From NCBI GenBank assembly GCA_028751875.1, contig CM054165.1, forward strand, positions 25,393,488 through 25,457,487: a stretch of DNA of 64,000 bases, in the 5' to 3' direction. Origin of the DNA: Rapana venosa. Lineage: Eukaryota > Mollusca > Gastropoda > Neogastropoda > Muricidae. The position numbers and the translations under genes were made by a program. The notes beneath the pieces are model-generated. The model ran no database searches, had not been told where the DNA came from, and worked only from the letters and a program-made list of their open reading frames with translations. This document shows, piece by piece, positions 40,225-50,569 of the stretch (positions within the stretch are counted from its first letter, which is position 1; every line of letters starts with the position of its first letter).

Positions 40225-41104
40225 AGATATGGAATGTGGAATGTGGAATCCCGCAGGGATCAGTCCTGGGCCCTGTTCTCTTTACTCTCTACACTGCTCC
40301 ACTCTCACATGTAATAAACAACCACCATATTGATCATCACTTCTGTGCCGATGATACTCAGCTTTAGTGCAGTGATACTGTTGAAAACTTGCCTTCCCTC
40401 CTGACAAATATGCCCTACTGCCTTCAAGACATTCAAAACTGGATGATTCAAAACAAGTTACAACTTAATGCCGATAAAACCGAAGCCATGTTCATAGGGA
40501 CCCAACATAAACTTTCCTCTATCGCAAAAACTTCAATAGAATTCGGCAATACGTCAGTTTCTTTGTCCAACTCTGTGAAGTATTTAGGACTAGTTCTTGA
40601 CAACACACTCTCTATGAAAAAATTCATCGCCCAGAACTGCCAGTCTTGCTACTATCAATTACGGCGCATAAGCGCGATTCGCAAGTACAAGTATCTGTCC
40701 ACTGATGCAACTTCCAAGCTTGTCACATCTCTCATTCTTTCACGTTTAGGCTACTGTAATTCTCTTTTGGCTGGCCTACCAGCATCAACTATCCACTCTC
40801 TTCAACGCATACACAACTCTGCGCTCTACTGGTCCTAAGAAAGAAAAAAAATCTGAACACATCACTCCTCTTCTGCTATCTCTTCACTGGCTGCCTGTCT
40901 CACAAAGACTGAAGTATAAGATCAATACCCTCTGTTTCAAATGTCTCCACAAATATGCACCCTCTTATCTCTGTAACTGTCTTCACCTGTACACTCCATC
41001 CCGTTCCCTTCGTTCAGCCGCAGATACTTTGTGCTTTCGAACACCCAGATTCAAACAAACCACTGTTGGCCGTCGCTCTTTCTCTGTTTCTGGTCCATCC
41101 ACCT
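40225..41104 (+). pseudogene. LINE-A (L2/CR1-like) reverse transcriptase, 5' fragment of a split copy
   Basis: Translation gives the second half of a LINE reverse transcriptase: motif [21 protein letters not shown] (from about 40247), the catalytic region [10 protein letters not shown], then DIQNWMIQNKLQLNADKTEA, VKYLGLVLDNTLSM, CYYQLRRISAIRKY, LSRLGYCNSLLAGLP and LQRIHNSA. This order and wording are typical of L2/CR1-like elements. A TAG directly follows ADDTQL, and a frame break follows YWS at about 40836; the next segment (TPLLLSLHWLPVSQRLKYK) is in another frame. The element is truncated at the 5' end and breaks off at SGPST, in the middle of the C-terminal region, where LINE-B is inserted. 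It resumes at 45152. Confidence 0.9.
41091..41104. repeat. Target-site duplication, left copy
   Basis: TGGTCCATCCACCT, identical to 45152-45165. It flanks the LINE-B insertion and lies in LINE-A coding sequence (GPST). Confidence 0.9.
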
Positions 41105-41189
41105 AGTAACAAGTAACAAGTACTTGTTAGAAAGGAACTGGATTCTATGGTAATCAAAATTGAATGTAAGGTCCAAAATGCTATGTGCT

Positions 41190-41700
41190 GAAAATATCTA
41201 AGCAACTTTTTAAGTCTGCAACAGATATTTTCTTGATCTGTATATACATAGCTCCAGTGCAATCACCTTTATATGCAGTGTCACATTTTGAAAATGGCAT
41301 TTCAGCTATTGAGTCTTGTATAGCATACAAGACATTACAGAAAGATATGGAAATGTTCCTTTTATCATTTGTGGTGACTTTAATGCCCGCACAGGAATCT
41401 CCCAGCCCTGTCGGTAAATGATGCTAACTATTTCACAGAAACCCGTAAAGAAACATGTTATGAGGAAACAGATAAAAGAAATTCACAGAATAGGGAACAA
41501 AATCATTACGGCCACCTCCTTCTTGAGCTGGGGGCACAGTTTGATTTGTTTCTTGTTAATGGAACAACCAACGGAGACAAAGTTGGTAGTTTTACCTTTA
41601 TTTCTAGCACTGGCTGCAGTGTTATAGATTATTTTGCCATCTCAAGATCGCAAATCCATTTAAAAAAAGACATTTTTTGTAGATGAAAAAATAGACTAGC
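41190..41700 (+). pseudogene. LINE-B endonuclease fragment
   Basis: Translated pieces in shifting frames show IFLICIYIAPVQSPLY, then GDFNARTG from the bases near 41370-41393 (the metal-binding GDFN motif of APE-type endonucleases), then FDLFLVNGTTNGDKVGSFTF and GCSVIDYFAISRSQI at about 41530-41655. These correspond to the second half of the endonuclease domain. The first half is absent. Stops and frame changes between segments make it non-functional. The region from 41700 to 42400 is AT-rich and still LINE-derived in context but has no motif I can read. Confidence 0.8.
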
Positions 41701-42399
41701 AACAAAATGCCAATAGTTTCTAAACATTAACAGGCAACTGTTTTAAAAGAAACTGAAGAAAGTCCCTATACTGTTCAAAAAAATTTTGGGAAACCCCTCA
41801 ATATTCGACAAATTTCAGAGTAATTTGCTGGAAACCAATTCACTACTGAAATTAAAAAGCAACAGAGATGAAAATTTCAAAATGTAAAGTTCTATTGATA
41901 TGTTATCCAGACAATAAGACAAGCATCAGAATGTATGTTTAAAGCAACTAAAATTTGGACTTTAATAGATCAAAACAAACATGGTTTGATAGAGAGTGCA
42001 AAGAGACCAAAGATATTGAAAGAGAGCTCTTAGAACTATGAGAAAAGATAGGACAAAAGAAAATATTAACAAGTAAAATAGAACTGAAAAGAGAATATAT
42101 CTCCCTTACTCAAAAAAATGCAGTGAGTACAAACTGGCCTTTTAGGAAGTAAGTAATGAATGCTCCAAAAGACCCTAAAAGTCGTTTGGGTCCACTTTGA
42201 GATCTATTAGTGGTAAGCCCAGAAAGGAATATTGGGAAAGTGCAAAAGATTGTGGCAGACCTTTTTATTAAGTGTTTGAGGCAACACTACATCTTTAAAT
42301 GTCAAGCCAATTTTACCATTGAAGAGGTTTAACGCTGATCCAGATACCATGATTTAAATTCATCAATAACAAAGGAAGAAATTTAGATTAATCCGTCAT

Positions 42400-43715
42400 C
42401 GAAGCCAAAGAAGGCAGGTGGTCCAGAGGATTAACCCCTGAAGTGTTATTAATTCAGCCCACTTGATTTACCATACTTAGAAAACCTCTTAAATTTACGT
42501 ATTTTCTCAGGAGAATATCCAGATTCTTGGAACAGGGCAATCATACAACCTCTCTAAAAAGTGGAAATCCTAATGACCCAGCAAAAAAACAGGGGAAATT
42601 ATCCTTTAAATATTGCAGTAAGATATAAAAGTTTATATCCAATAAAGGACTAAGCTAAATGAATAGAGGACAAAGAATTATAGTGAAGAACAAGCGGGGG
42701 TTTGAACAGTCACAGTACAATTACCACGTTTTTCAACGTTTGCTGGATCATAAAGCATCTGGCATCCAATAAAAGTTATATGTTGCTTTTATTGATTTTA
42801 AAAACCTTTGACCTTATTTCTCATAGTACATTGTGGCCAAATAATGTTTTAAAATGGAAATTCCCGGCAAATGCTGAGAGCGATGCAAATTTGTTTTAAA
42901 GTATTGAAGCAAGTGTAGATTAAGGGTTTGGTTTAGGTTTAACAGATTTCTTTTTTTGCCGAAAGGTTTTTGAAGCAGGAGAAATTAAAGCCCTTATTTT
43001 TTTCCATGATCATAAATGAACTATCTTTTGATGTGATGCAGAAAGGCAAGCATGGTTCAGTTTTTCATCCAGATGTTGTAGAACTTTTAATCATTTTGTT
43101 TGCAGATGATGTAGCACTTCTATCATATTCAGTAAGTGGTTTACAACATCAAGTAAACCTGCTATGTGAAAATGCAAAAAAGACTGAACCTACAAGTCAA
43201 TTTAGAAAAATCAAATATTATTGTATTTAGAAATGGTGGATATCTTTCAAACCGAGAAAAATGGTATTACAATGACCGTGGCCAATTCGTACAGATATCT
43301 AGGTGTATGGCTATCTACCCGCTTAAGCTTTTCTTTTGCCGTCAAGGAACAAACAGCCAAAGCCAAAGTAGGTATCCTTCAAATATTCAATACTTTGTGG
43401 AAACTAGGCGATATTACCTCCGGTATCTTTTTTACTATGTTTGACACTCAAATAAAACCGATCATTCTATATGGGTCAGAAATCTGGGGAATCCTAGATA
43501 TATCTAATTTAGAAAGAGCTCACATCTTTTCAATTAAGAAATTGCTAAATGTTGCGTCAAGAACCCCAAATGACATGATTTATGGTGAATCAGGCAGACT
43601 GCCTTTGACTATATATGCAAAAACAAAAGTCATCAGATACTGGCTTCGCCTAATCAGGATGACAGAGGACAGACTGCCAGGAAAGCCTACAACTTTGTTA
43701 AAATTTAGACAATAG
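42400..43715 (+). pseudogene. LINE-B reverse transcriptase, multiply frameshifted
   Basis: Recognisable pieces in order: FSGEYPDSWNRAIIQPL (about 42510), the motif A region VAFIDFKNL (about 42784), a short piece SMIINELSFDVMQKG, the catalytic IILFADDVALLSYS (about 43091-43132), then the long intact stretch 43221-43715 with NSYRYLGVWLSTRLSF, AKAKVGILQIFNTLWKLGD, QIKPIILYGSEIWGI, YGESGRLPL and KVIRYWLRLIRM. At least four frame changes and several stops interrupt it. The LYGSEIWG segment is the same as in the other LINE-B copies, which defines the family. Confidence 0.87.
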
Positions 43716-43739
43716 TAAACAAAAAGTGCGGGGTTACAG

Positions 43740-44125
43740 ATGTTCGCGAATTACTCAATGAAGCATGATTCGGTTTTGTGTGGATAAATGGTGGGGTGCA
43801 AAACATAAAATGGTTTCTAAAACGTTAAAAGAACGTTTGAGTGATTGCTGGAAACAAGACTGCATAGCAGGATTCAGGAACACGACAGATATTCGGTGTA
43901 CAGAAAGTTTAAATTTGAGTACTCCTTAAAGCCTTATTTCAAGTGCATAAAAACAAAAGGGACTGAAAGATATCTATTAAGATTCAGACGGGGAATTACT
44001 GATATAAAAACTCATAAATCCGTTATTCTAAGAACTATATGCAAATATAGCTACCCTCTATGCAAAAACCACTGTGATGACGAATTTCATTTTTTATTCC
44101 ACGCCATGTTACGGAAAAGCTAAGA
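43740..44125 (+). pseudogene. LINE-B C-terminal region with Cys/His motif
   Basis: Frame pieces read LLETRLHSRIQEHDRYSVYR, YFKCIKTKGTERYLLRFRRG, then YPLCKNHCDDEFHFLFHAML. The last is a decayed zinc-knuckle-like motif. The copy at 47806-48093 has it better preserved as CPFCDDVLETQVHSLLQCPK, with the pattern C-x2-C-x8-H-x4-C. This type of C-terminal knuckle is known in several LINE clades. Confidence 0.75.
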
Positions 44126-44390
44126 TCACAGTACTTTCCCAAGAAATTAAACAACATCCATATAGACAACAATTGTTATTCTGAATAATGAGAAATCTGA
44201 TTAGCTTTGCCCGTTTTATTTATTACAGATTCAAAGTGAAAATTAGATGGAAAGTAGTTTAAAGGATTTTTCTATCAGTTTGATTTTGTGTTGTCTGGGC
44301 TGATGGCCCTATGTTCAGGGCCCTTTGGTTAGTTTTAGTTAAGTGATATTCATGTACAGGTTATGTGAGCCTGCAAACATAAAGGGTGCG

Positions 44391-44460
44391 TAGGGTGTGC
44401 GCGCGCGTGCGTTTCGCGCGTGTGTGTAATTTTGTGTGTGAGTAAGTTGTGTGTGCATGT

Positions 44461-44491
<31 letters not shown>

Positions 44492-44952
44492 GGGTTTTGT
44501 TGTGTGGTGTGAGGGGGTTTTGTGTGTGTGTGAGGTGTGTGTGTGTGTTGTTGTTGTCTTCGATTTTACGTCTGTTCACCTCAGTGATATTAGACGAATG
44601 TGTGTGTGTGTGGTTGTGTGTGTGTGGGTGTGTTTGCGTGTGCCTGCAAGTGTACATTTGCATATCAACATTGCATGAGCTCGCGATCATATGTATAGAC
44701 GCATTGCTAATAAGTTTTGTGCTAATTTGTGCGTACATGCATGGGCCAGGCCGATGTGCTTGTGTGTATGAGTGCCCGTGTTTGTATACGTGCAAGTGTG
44801 TGGTGTGGGGTGTGTGTGTGTGTGTGTGTGGTGTGGTGTGTGTGTGTGTTGTGTGGTTTTGTGTGTGTGTGTGTGTGTGTGTGTGCGCACGCGCGTTATG
44901 TGTGTGTAAGTTGAGCGGTGTGTGTGCGTGCGTGCCTGCATGTGTGTGTGTT
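44391..44952. repeat. TG-rich low-complexity DNA in the LINE-B 3' region
   Basis: Long interrupted (TG)n tracts with GTTTTG and GGTGTG interruptions. Frames on both strands (201 and 198 codons of Cys-Val or His-Thr repeats) are low-complexity artefacts. Confidence 0.95.
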
Positions 44953-45151
44953 AACAATTCACAATTAGCTCTCTTTAGTTTGATTTTGTTTCTTGTTCAG
45001 CGATTTTGTTTCTTGTTCATCTGTAAAGGAGGCGCATTTACTTGCATTTTTTAAATTCTTTTTTTCCCCATGTATTTTCATGTCTGTTTCTGTTCATTGT
45101 GATATGAGCAAATTGCTTAAGTCAGTAAAGTGTTCGAGTTTGAGTTCGAGT

Positions 45152-45165
45152 TGGTCCATCCACCT
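45152..45165. repeat. Target-site duplication, right copy
   Basis: TGGTCCATCCACCT, the partner of 41091-41104. Confidence 0.9.
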
Positions 45166-45295
45166 GGAATGACCTCCCTCTTTCACTTTGCCAAAAACCT
45201 TTACTTGATACCTTCAAATCCAGCCTCCTACCTGAGACTTTCCCCCTCATATCTGTCCCTAATTTTCAACAGCATCTTTCACCTCCTAAGTGTTT

Positions 45296-45309
45296 GCGAG
45301 TGTGTGTGT

Positions 45310-45355
<46 letters not shown>

Positions 45356-45428
45356 TTTTGTGTGTGTGTGTGTGTGTGTGTGGTGTGCGTGCGTGCGTGT
45401 ATGTGTGTGTATGCGTGCGTGCGTGCGC
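45296..45428. repeat. (TG)n microsatellite in the LINE-A 3' UTR
   Basis: Mostly pure TG with GGTTTTG and GCGTGCG interruptions. Confidence 0.95.
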
Positions 45429-45580
45429 GGGCATGGATTTGAAATCTGTTGTTCACTATGTTTAAGGAGACTTGCATGCGTGTAAATGATTTGAGTGCAA
45501 GCGCTTTGATTAATTTGTTTTTTTTTTACAATATTCAGCGCTATATAAATTCCACATATTATTATTATATTAATGAAAAG

Positions 45581-46044
45581 GAAAACATGAGTGTATACGG
45601 GAATAAAGATACTTGACAGTTTGATCACTACCTTCCCCACTTCTGGAATGACTCACACACTTAATACTGTATCAAAAATCCAGTTTTCCTGTACTGTGCA
45701 GTCTTCGTGTTGAGGAACGAAAACAAATGAGTATACCTATTTCAATATTTTATTAGATCAAAAACAGGTATTCGTGTAGGTTACAAGTCATACTCCCAGG
45801 TAATTCAGTGGTAAGAGCACTCTTTCTCCCCCCAAGCTAGGTTGTAAAAGCACCTCATACATAAATAAAAACAAAGAATAGGAAAACATTGATCAAGATA
45901 AAACCCCACAGCAACCCAGTCTCTGAATATCAGCAGCGCAACTGAAAAAGAACACCCAAGCTTAAGCCAGTCATAATATACATCACTGCAAAGTCACATG
46001 CACACCAGACCTGGGCACACTAGTAACTGCTTGCACACAGAAGC

Positions 46045-46100
<56 letters not shown>

Positions 46101-46680
46101 TTCAATGTTATATATAAAAATACATATTAGGTTTCAAACTTTCAACTGCCTGTGATAATGCAACCCAAAATGAATGACATAGGGTCCCAGGGGCAGCAGC
46201 AACACTGTGTGTGAGTTGTTTTATGTAAACAGACACTATGATCAACACATCTCTGCTGACAGGACACAGGCGTATGAAAATGATGGAATTATTATTTTAA
46301 AACAACAACAACAACAACGAAACACTTAAGCCTACAATTGATCTTATACAAAAGAGATTTTGATGTAATGACAAAGAACTTTTATCTGGCGCAATGTACT
46401 GTTGTACCGCTATTCATCCATTCAAATTGAAGTGATCTGAATAGAAAGCAGTGACTGTGATGAAGATGAACACACTCGACCATCTTCAACTTCCATAGCT
46501 AACAAAAGAAACCAAACATGAAATACATTTTAGAGATTATTTACTTAAACCAAAAAACAAAGAGTTATACAAACGGCAGCGAAACAAAGTAAACTCAATG
46601 CAACGAGCAGCAAAAAAGAAATCCTTTCAAACACCAGTGTCTTCTACACAAAACACATCATTAGGAATGCTATTAACTAG
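45581..46680. other. Unassigned AT-rich sequence with a CA microsatellite
   Basis: Apart from a (CA)n run at 46049-46098 and a short AAC run near 46300, I see no gene, no LINE motif and no match to the other repeat families of the window. Confidence 0.55.
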
Positions 46681-47045
46681 CCGCCATGGCGCAGTGGTTA
46701 GCGCCTTGGATTTCGGAATGGAAGGTCGCTGGTTCGAGTCCAAAATTTCATCCACTTTTCGAATGGGAGTTCGAGAGTGTTGCTCAAATTACCTGACCAA
46801 AATTGCAGGTCTCTGTATATCTCGGGTGCCGGTTGACGCTGGAATACGATAGTAAGCGTAGAGTACAACCCTACAAGCGTAGAGTACAAAGTAGTCTCAA
46901 AGCATATGCACTTCCACAGCAGCATCATTACGTCATCCTCGTTATCATTGTTCATCATGTAGTAAAAAAAACTAACCACCAACAACAACAATTGCCTCTG
47001 ATTCAGTGGTCCAGTTGCTCTGGTGTCATGGTGACTTTAGACAGC
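46681..47045 (+). mobile_element. SINE-A, copy 2 (tRNA-derived head)
   Basis: A canonical pol III promoter pair: A box TGGCGCAGTGG at 46687-46697 and B box GGTTCGAGTCC at 46731-46741. The body matches 18402-18830, with about 95 bp deleted after the B box and a short internal duplication (AAGCGTAGAGTACAA repeated near 46855 and 46877). It runs without a clear boundary into the inverted tRNA-like head at 47063. Confidence 0.85.
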
Positions 47046-47062
47046 CTTTTCTGGTTAACCTT

Positions 47063-47305
47063 GGCTGGAGGAAAGCGAGTGCTCCGACCACTGAGCTAGC
47101 CCGTCCCCAGTTGGATGGGTGACCGTTTGTGCGCCTCAGCTTCAGTACAGTCCCCCAGTTCACCCAACTGTAAATGGGTACCTGCCTCTTTAAGGTCAGT
47201 GAAGGTAAAGCAGCGCGGGAGAGGAGATGTGTGCCGCCCTCAACATGCTGGCCCCTAGAGAAGTGAGGTCTCTGACACCTAGCTCCCCTACGACCTTACC
47301 TTTTT
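47063..47305 (+). mobile_element. tRNA-like/5S-like chimeric SINE, rearranged copy 1
   Basis: Positions 47074-47107 are the reverse complement of the head GGGGACGGG-TAGCTCAGTGG. Immediately after comes, in plus orientation, TTGGATGGGTGACCG, the 3' part of a 5S rRNA-like segment, then a body with GCGCCTCAGCTTCAGTACAG, CTGTAAATGGGTACCTGCC and ATGCTGGCCCCTAGAGAAGT. The 56522-56943 locus shows the same pieces. Confidence 0.75.
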
Positions 47306-47496
47306 TCTGGACTTGTATTTATGTTGACAGTTGCTTTACTTCGTTCTTTCGTTTTGATAGGATTTGCTAAATTTGCTTCGTGTGCTTTATGAGTCTTTTT
47401 GTGCGTGTCCGTGAATTTGTGTGTGTATGTGAGAGCAGGATGGAAGCAGTTTGTAAGCTCACTTTTTTACCTTCATCAAAGACCATTTTGACTTTT

Positions 47497-47500
<4 letters not shown>
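47306..47500. other. Unassigned sequence
   Basis: Short spacer between the SINE and the CA microsatellite; nothing recognisable. Confidence 0.5.
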
Positions 47501-47558
<58 letters not shown>

Positions 47559-47598
47559 ACAAACACACACACAAACATACAAACACACACACACACAC
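47501..47598. repeat. (CA)n microsatellite
   Basis: About 50 CA units with CCACAAA and ATACAAA interruptions, adjoining the 3' end of the minus-strand LINE-B. Confidence 0.95.
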
Positions 47599-47662
47599 TC
47601 GGACTCCGACTCGGAATGATTTAATGTATAGGCCTTGACCCTTTACAAGCAAAATGAACATA

Positions 47663-47823
47663 ACATTTTGTAATTACAACATTAAACAAAACATGTTGTT
47701 ATGTAATCACATCGTTTAACAAAACACGACATTCCGTAATCATACCATTCAACAAAACATAACATTCCGTAATTACAACCTTAAACAAAACCCGATATTC
47801 CGTATTTACAACATTAAGCTCTG
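47663..47823. repeat. 33 bp tandem repeat, ~4.5 copies, in the LINE-B 3' UTR
   Basis: Units start at 47663, 47696, 47729, 47762 and 47795, each close to ACATTCCGTAATTACAACC followed by TTAAACAAAACA. The spacing is exactly 33 bp throughout. Confidence 0.9.
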
Positions 47824-48650
47824 TTTTCTAATATTTAGCGCTTTGTGGACAAAAGTGGCAACTTTCATCACAATTGTTCTGTTTTCAGAAGACAATAATA
47901 ATGAACATTTAAACATACATGGGTGTCTGTAATAGTGACTTGGAATCAGCTCTGTTCTAAGATCACTGTACTTTGGGCACTGAAGCAAAGAGTGTACTTG
48001 TGTTTCTAGTACGTCATCACAAAAGGGGCATGTCAAAGTCTGTGTGTTACTACGATTGTTAAATTGCAGAAAGCTACAGTTCAAAGACGACATTCTAATT
48101 CTCAGTCGGGCTAAATCCCTTCTTACTGTAAAGGCTTTTATGTACCTTAAATGTACACTTTAATCCATTGATAGCTTGTAACTATTATACACGTTATAGA
48201 AATCATGGTTCCATAAGGCAGAAAGCCAGTCTTGTTTGAAACAGTCTACAAGTCGTTGCATGAATTCAGATGAAAATGTTGTTATATCCCCCACCCCTTG
48301 TGCTTCCCAGACTAGTCCGAACCCAAATTTATATAAAACATTTGTAACTCCACATGCCCATGTGACATAGTTTTGTTCCTGAAGAGATAAGAGCATATTG
48401 TAAGCTTTTCGTGGATATCTATTGGTATCCATATGAACAATTCGTAACCAAAATTTAAGGGACTTTACAAAAGTATTCACCTGTAAAGGATGTCTGCCTG
48501 TCTCTCCATACACAACGTGTCTTGGTGACTTTGGGCTTACACCCAAAAACCTTTTTAAAGCAGACAAATGGACTCTTTCCACAATATTTTGATCAGGTAC
48601 TAAACCCCAGATCTCAGACTTACGAGTCAAGATGCGCTGAATTTGACAAA
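47806..48650 (-). pseudogene. LINE-B reverse transcriptase C-terminal part and zinc-knuckle-like end
   Basis: Starts at CQIQRILTRKSEIWGL (family form: DTQIKPIILYGSEIWGI), continues with NIVERVHLSALKRFLGVSPK, HVVYGETGRHPL, VKSLKFWLRIVHMDTNRYPR and SALWNHDFYNVYNSYKLSMD. After a stop near 48160 and a frame change it ends with NCSFLQFNNRSNTQ, CPFCDDVLETQVHSLLQCPK and YSDLRTELIPSHYYR. The Cys/His spacing of that segment (C-x2-C-x8-H-x4-C) suggests a nucleic-acid-binding knuckle. Between 48160 and 48093 only one lesion is apparent, so this is the best-preserved C-terminus of the family in the window. Confidence 0.88.
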
Positions 48651-48654
48651 CAGC

Positions 48655-48825
48655 AGGTGGACAAAAAACTCGAACAGTCTTAGGTTCAAATCCACCCCAT
48701 CTCACACACACTCTGTCTCTCTCTTATATATCCCTAAGGGCGGGGAATGGATGTAAAAAAAGCACATGGGTGCTTATTCATTATCCTCGAAATAAAAGAA
48801 TTTGTCATTGTCATTGTCAAAAAGA
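48655..48825 (+). mobile_element. Short SINE nested in LINE-B (SINE-B-type tail)
   Basis: A B-box-like GGTTCAAATCC at 48683-48693 is followed by CA/CT-rich sequence, then GGGGAATGGATGTAAAAAAA, GTGCTTATTCATTATCCTCG and ATAAAAGAA, which is the SINE-B 3' end, and a (TTGTCA)n tail. LINE-B translation stops on one side (LGYTHLVSF) and resumes on the other (VCQIQ), so the insertion is clean. The head differs from SINE-B, so it may be a different SINE that uses the same tail. Confidence 0.7.
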
Positions 48826-48829
48826 GACT

Positions 48830-49180
48830 AGGTGAGTGTACCCCAATGGAACCATAGCATTCTTATAATGGTGTATCACTTTCTTTGCTCAGTCAGCGAG
48901 ATCAGACATGGTATACGAAAATGAAAGCCGGGTAGACAGATAAATACCAAGATACTTATAAGTGTTGACAATTTTCAGTTTCACGCCACCATAGTGCCAG
49001 TTTTCACTGGTAGCAAGATAACCCCCGTTACAAAAGACAATGACGTTGGATTTCTCTAAGTTTACTATTAAATCAAGTCACTTTTATGTATCATACAATA
49101 TATTCAACTGATGTTGGAGATCAGCTACACTGTCAGAAAATAACACAGCATCATCAGCAAATAGCTATATCAACAATTCA
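48830..49180 (-). pseudogene. LINE-B reverse transcriptase catalytic segment
   Basis: Minus-strand translation, read across a few lesions, gives FADDAVLFSDSVADLQHQLN (near 49170-49115), then NLEKSNVIVFCNGGYLA, NTYKYLGIYLSTRLSFSYTM and KKVIHHYKNAMVPLGYTH. This corresponds piece by piece to 43091-43400 of copy 1. The upstream motifs A and B are absent. Confidence 0.82.
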
Positions 49181-49194
49181 ACAAAATGTGAAGA

Positions 49195-49577
49195 CATCAC
49201 TCTGTTCGCATGGGAGGTAATTTACTTACCACACTATCACATCCATCCCCGTTCTACTGTACCCGTCCCAAATCGTGAGCCTCTGACTAGCATAGTTCTT
49301 AAACTATCCTGCCTGCAGCACCAATTTGTAACAGAATGGAGATATTTGTTCTGCGACAACTTTGTACAACTTCTTGACTACAACGGCACAGTACGAACAG
49401 AGAGGATGTGACCTGCAGCGTAAATATTACATTTTACCTCAAAGGTGAAGTGAATGCAATGGACGGTTTCCAACCACCACCCAAGGAAACAGAGCGCTGC
49501 ACAATTTACAGGTGTGTCCCAAAATAGTAACACGTAACTCTGATCGCATGGGAGGTAATCTAATTACCACACCATCA

Positions 49578-49580
<3 letters not shown>
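49195..49580 (+). repeat. RepX, two partial tandem copies
   Basis: One tail (49202-49252, with ATGGGAGGTAATTTACTTACC) is followed by unrelated sequence and then a fuller copy (about 49335-49580). The fuller copy has TACATTTTACCTCAAAGGTG, GAGCGCTGCACAATTTACAG and TAGTAACACGTAACTCTGAT. It ends in the perfect inverted repeat GGTAATCTAATTACC (49554-49568) and ACACCATCACAT. The second copy runs straight into an ATT microsatellite. Confidence 0.7.

Positions 49581-49642
<62 letters not shown>
49570..49642. repeat. (ATT)n microsatellite
   Basis: About 23 uninterrupted ATT units at the 3' edge of RepX; possibly grown from its tail. Confidence 0.95.
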
Positions 49643-49645
<3 letters not shown>

Positions 49646-49649
49646 CTAC

Positions 49650-50566
49650 TATTACATCTTTTAACATACACTGCCCAGCATATTTCAAGCATAGCATTAT
49701 CCAGTTTGTTCAATGCTCTGAATGGATCTTATTTACAAAATCCCCAGACATCTCTTCCTCCCAAATATACTTCTGGGTATGAAGTGTCTGGCATTTTTGT
49801 TTTTGTTTAATGGTCTCATTTTTAGTGATTTTAAATGACAACATCAAAGCCTGATGTTTGGACTCAGTTATCGCACCTTGACAACAGATCACGTGAAACA
49901 ATAAAGTAGTCTATAACACTACCGCCACTCGGTGAAAGATAAGTGTTTTACTTATATGCCAGGGAAACGTGAAGACTTCATGCCATTCAATATTGCCAAT
50001 TTAAATTCTTCACATACGCTTAACAGAAACTTGCCAAAAGAAGTGAGGACAGAGTCACTTGCTAACTAAATTGTCAACAGCATCAATATCTCTAGCATTC
50101 AGGTCAGCTGTCCTGGAAGGTCACCAAATACGATAAACGGGAGGTCACCACACTCGTTAATTGCTTCCAGCAAACTGTCTTCTAATAGTGACACACCATT
50201 ATAGATGTCGGTCTCTTCATAGTAGGCAGAGTTCTAAGGGGGTAAATATGCTACCACAAGAACACAATCAGATTCAGTTCCAAGCAAACGCCTTGGAATT
50301 TTAAGAATAATGATATTGTCAATTTCAGTGTCAATGCGTTCAACATATTTACACAATTCTTTCCTGACTAAAAGCACAACACCTGAAAGACGCCCATGGG
50401 AGCTGTCACATATCTTAACTCCAGGAACTACAAATGGCGTATGACATGGGGAAAAAGACTCAGAGACAGATGCTGCAAAGGTTTCAACAAGAAGTGCAAA
50501 ATCATAGTCATGTATGAAAGCAGCTAGATGTATAGTTTCAGAAATACTTAAATAGCCCTTCAACAT
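49650..50566 (-). pseudogene. LINE-B endonuclease, interrupted
   Basis: The minus frame 50566-50234 reads HGRLSGVVLLVRKELCKYVE, NIIILKIPRRLLGTESDCVL and VVAYLPP, the strand and core segments expected before the metal-binding motif of APE-type endonucleases. After a stop, other frames give YYEETDIYNGVSLLEDSLLE, LPFIVFGDLPGQLT (family GDFN altered to GDLP), TSFGKFLLSVCEEFKLAILN and SPSGGSVIDYFIVSRDLL near 49930-49880. The end matches 41530-41655 of copy 1, which places both in the same family. The N-terminal catalytic Asn/Glu region is only weakly visible. The C-terminal linker is degraded. Confidence 0.8.
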
Positions 50567-50569
50567 TGA

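Larger units (their letters stand above)
41105..45151 (+). mobile_element. LINE-B copy 1, inserted into LINE-A
   Basis: A 4.05 kb non-LTR retrotransposon, 5'-truncated within the endonuclease, followed by reverse transcriptase, a C-terminal zinc-knuckle-like region and a long TG-rich 3' region that ends GTTCGAGTTTGAGTTCGAG. A 14 bp direct duplication of LINE-A sequence brackets it exactly, and LINE-A coding resumes after it. 5' truncation, target-site duplication and a short repeated 3' end are all expected of target-primed reverse transcription. Many frameshifts and stops indicate age. The family has two more copies here (47600-52520 minus; 56990-58975 plus). Confidence 0.9.
45152..45580 (+). 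pseudogene. LINE-A, 3' fragment of the split copy
   Basis: Resumes exactly after the LINE-B insertion: the bases coding GPST are repeated, then WNDLPLSLCQKPLLDTFKSS (about 45163-45225) and a C-terminal tail, the usual end of L2/CR1-like ORF2. Reading passes through the junction with the 41041-41104 frame once the duplicated 14 bp are collapsed. The 3' UTR contains a TG microsatellite (45296-45428) and ends GCGCTTTGATTAATTTG, CAGCGCTATATAAATTCC and an ATT-rich tail. Confidence 0.88.

Noticed and set aside
44361..45054. Long Cys-Val and His-Thr frames on both strands; likewise 45266-45640 and 47380-47661
   Set aside because: They are translations of TG/CA microsatellites; both strands are equally open.
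46681..46760. Possible genuine tRNA gene, because A and B boxes are canonical; also 39431-39500 and 18402-18460
   Set aside because: No acceptor stem can be closed after the B box, and the same head recurs fused to SINE bodies.
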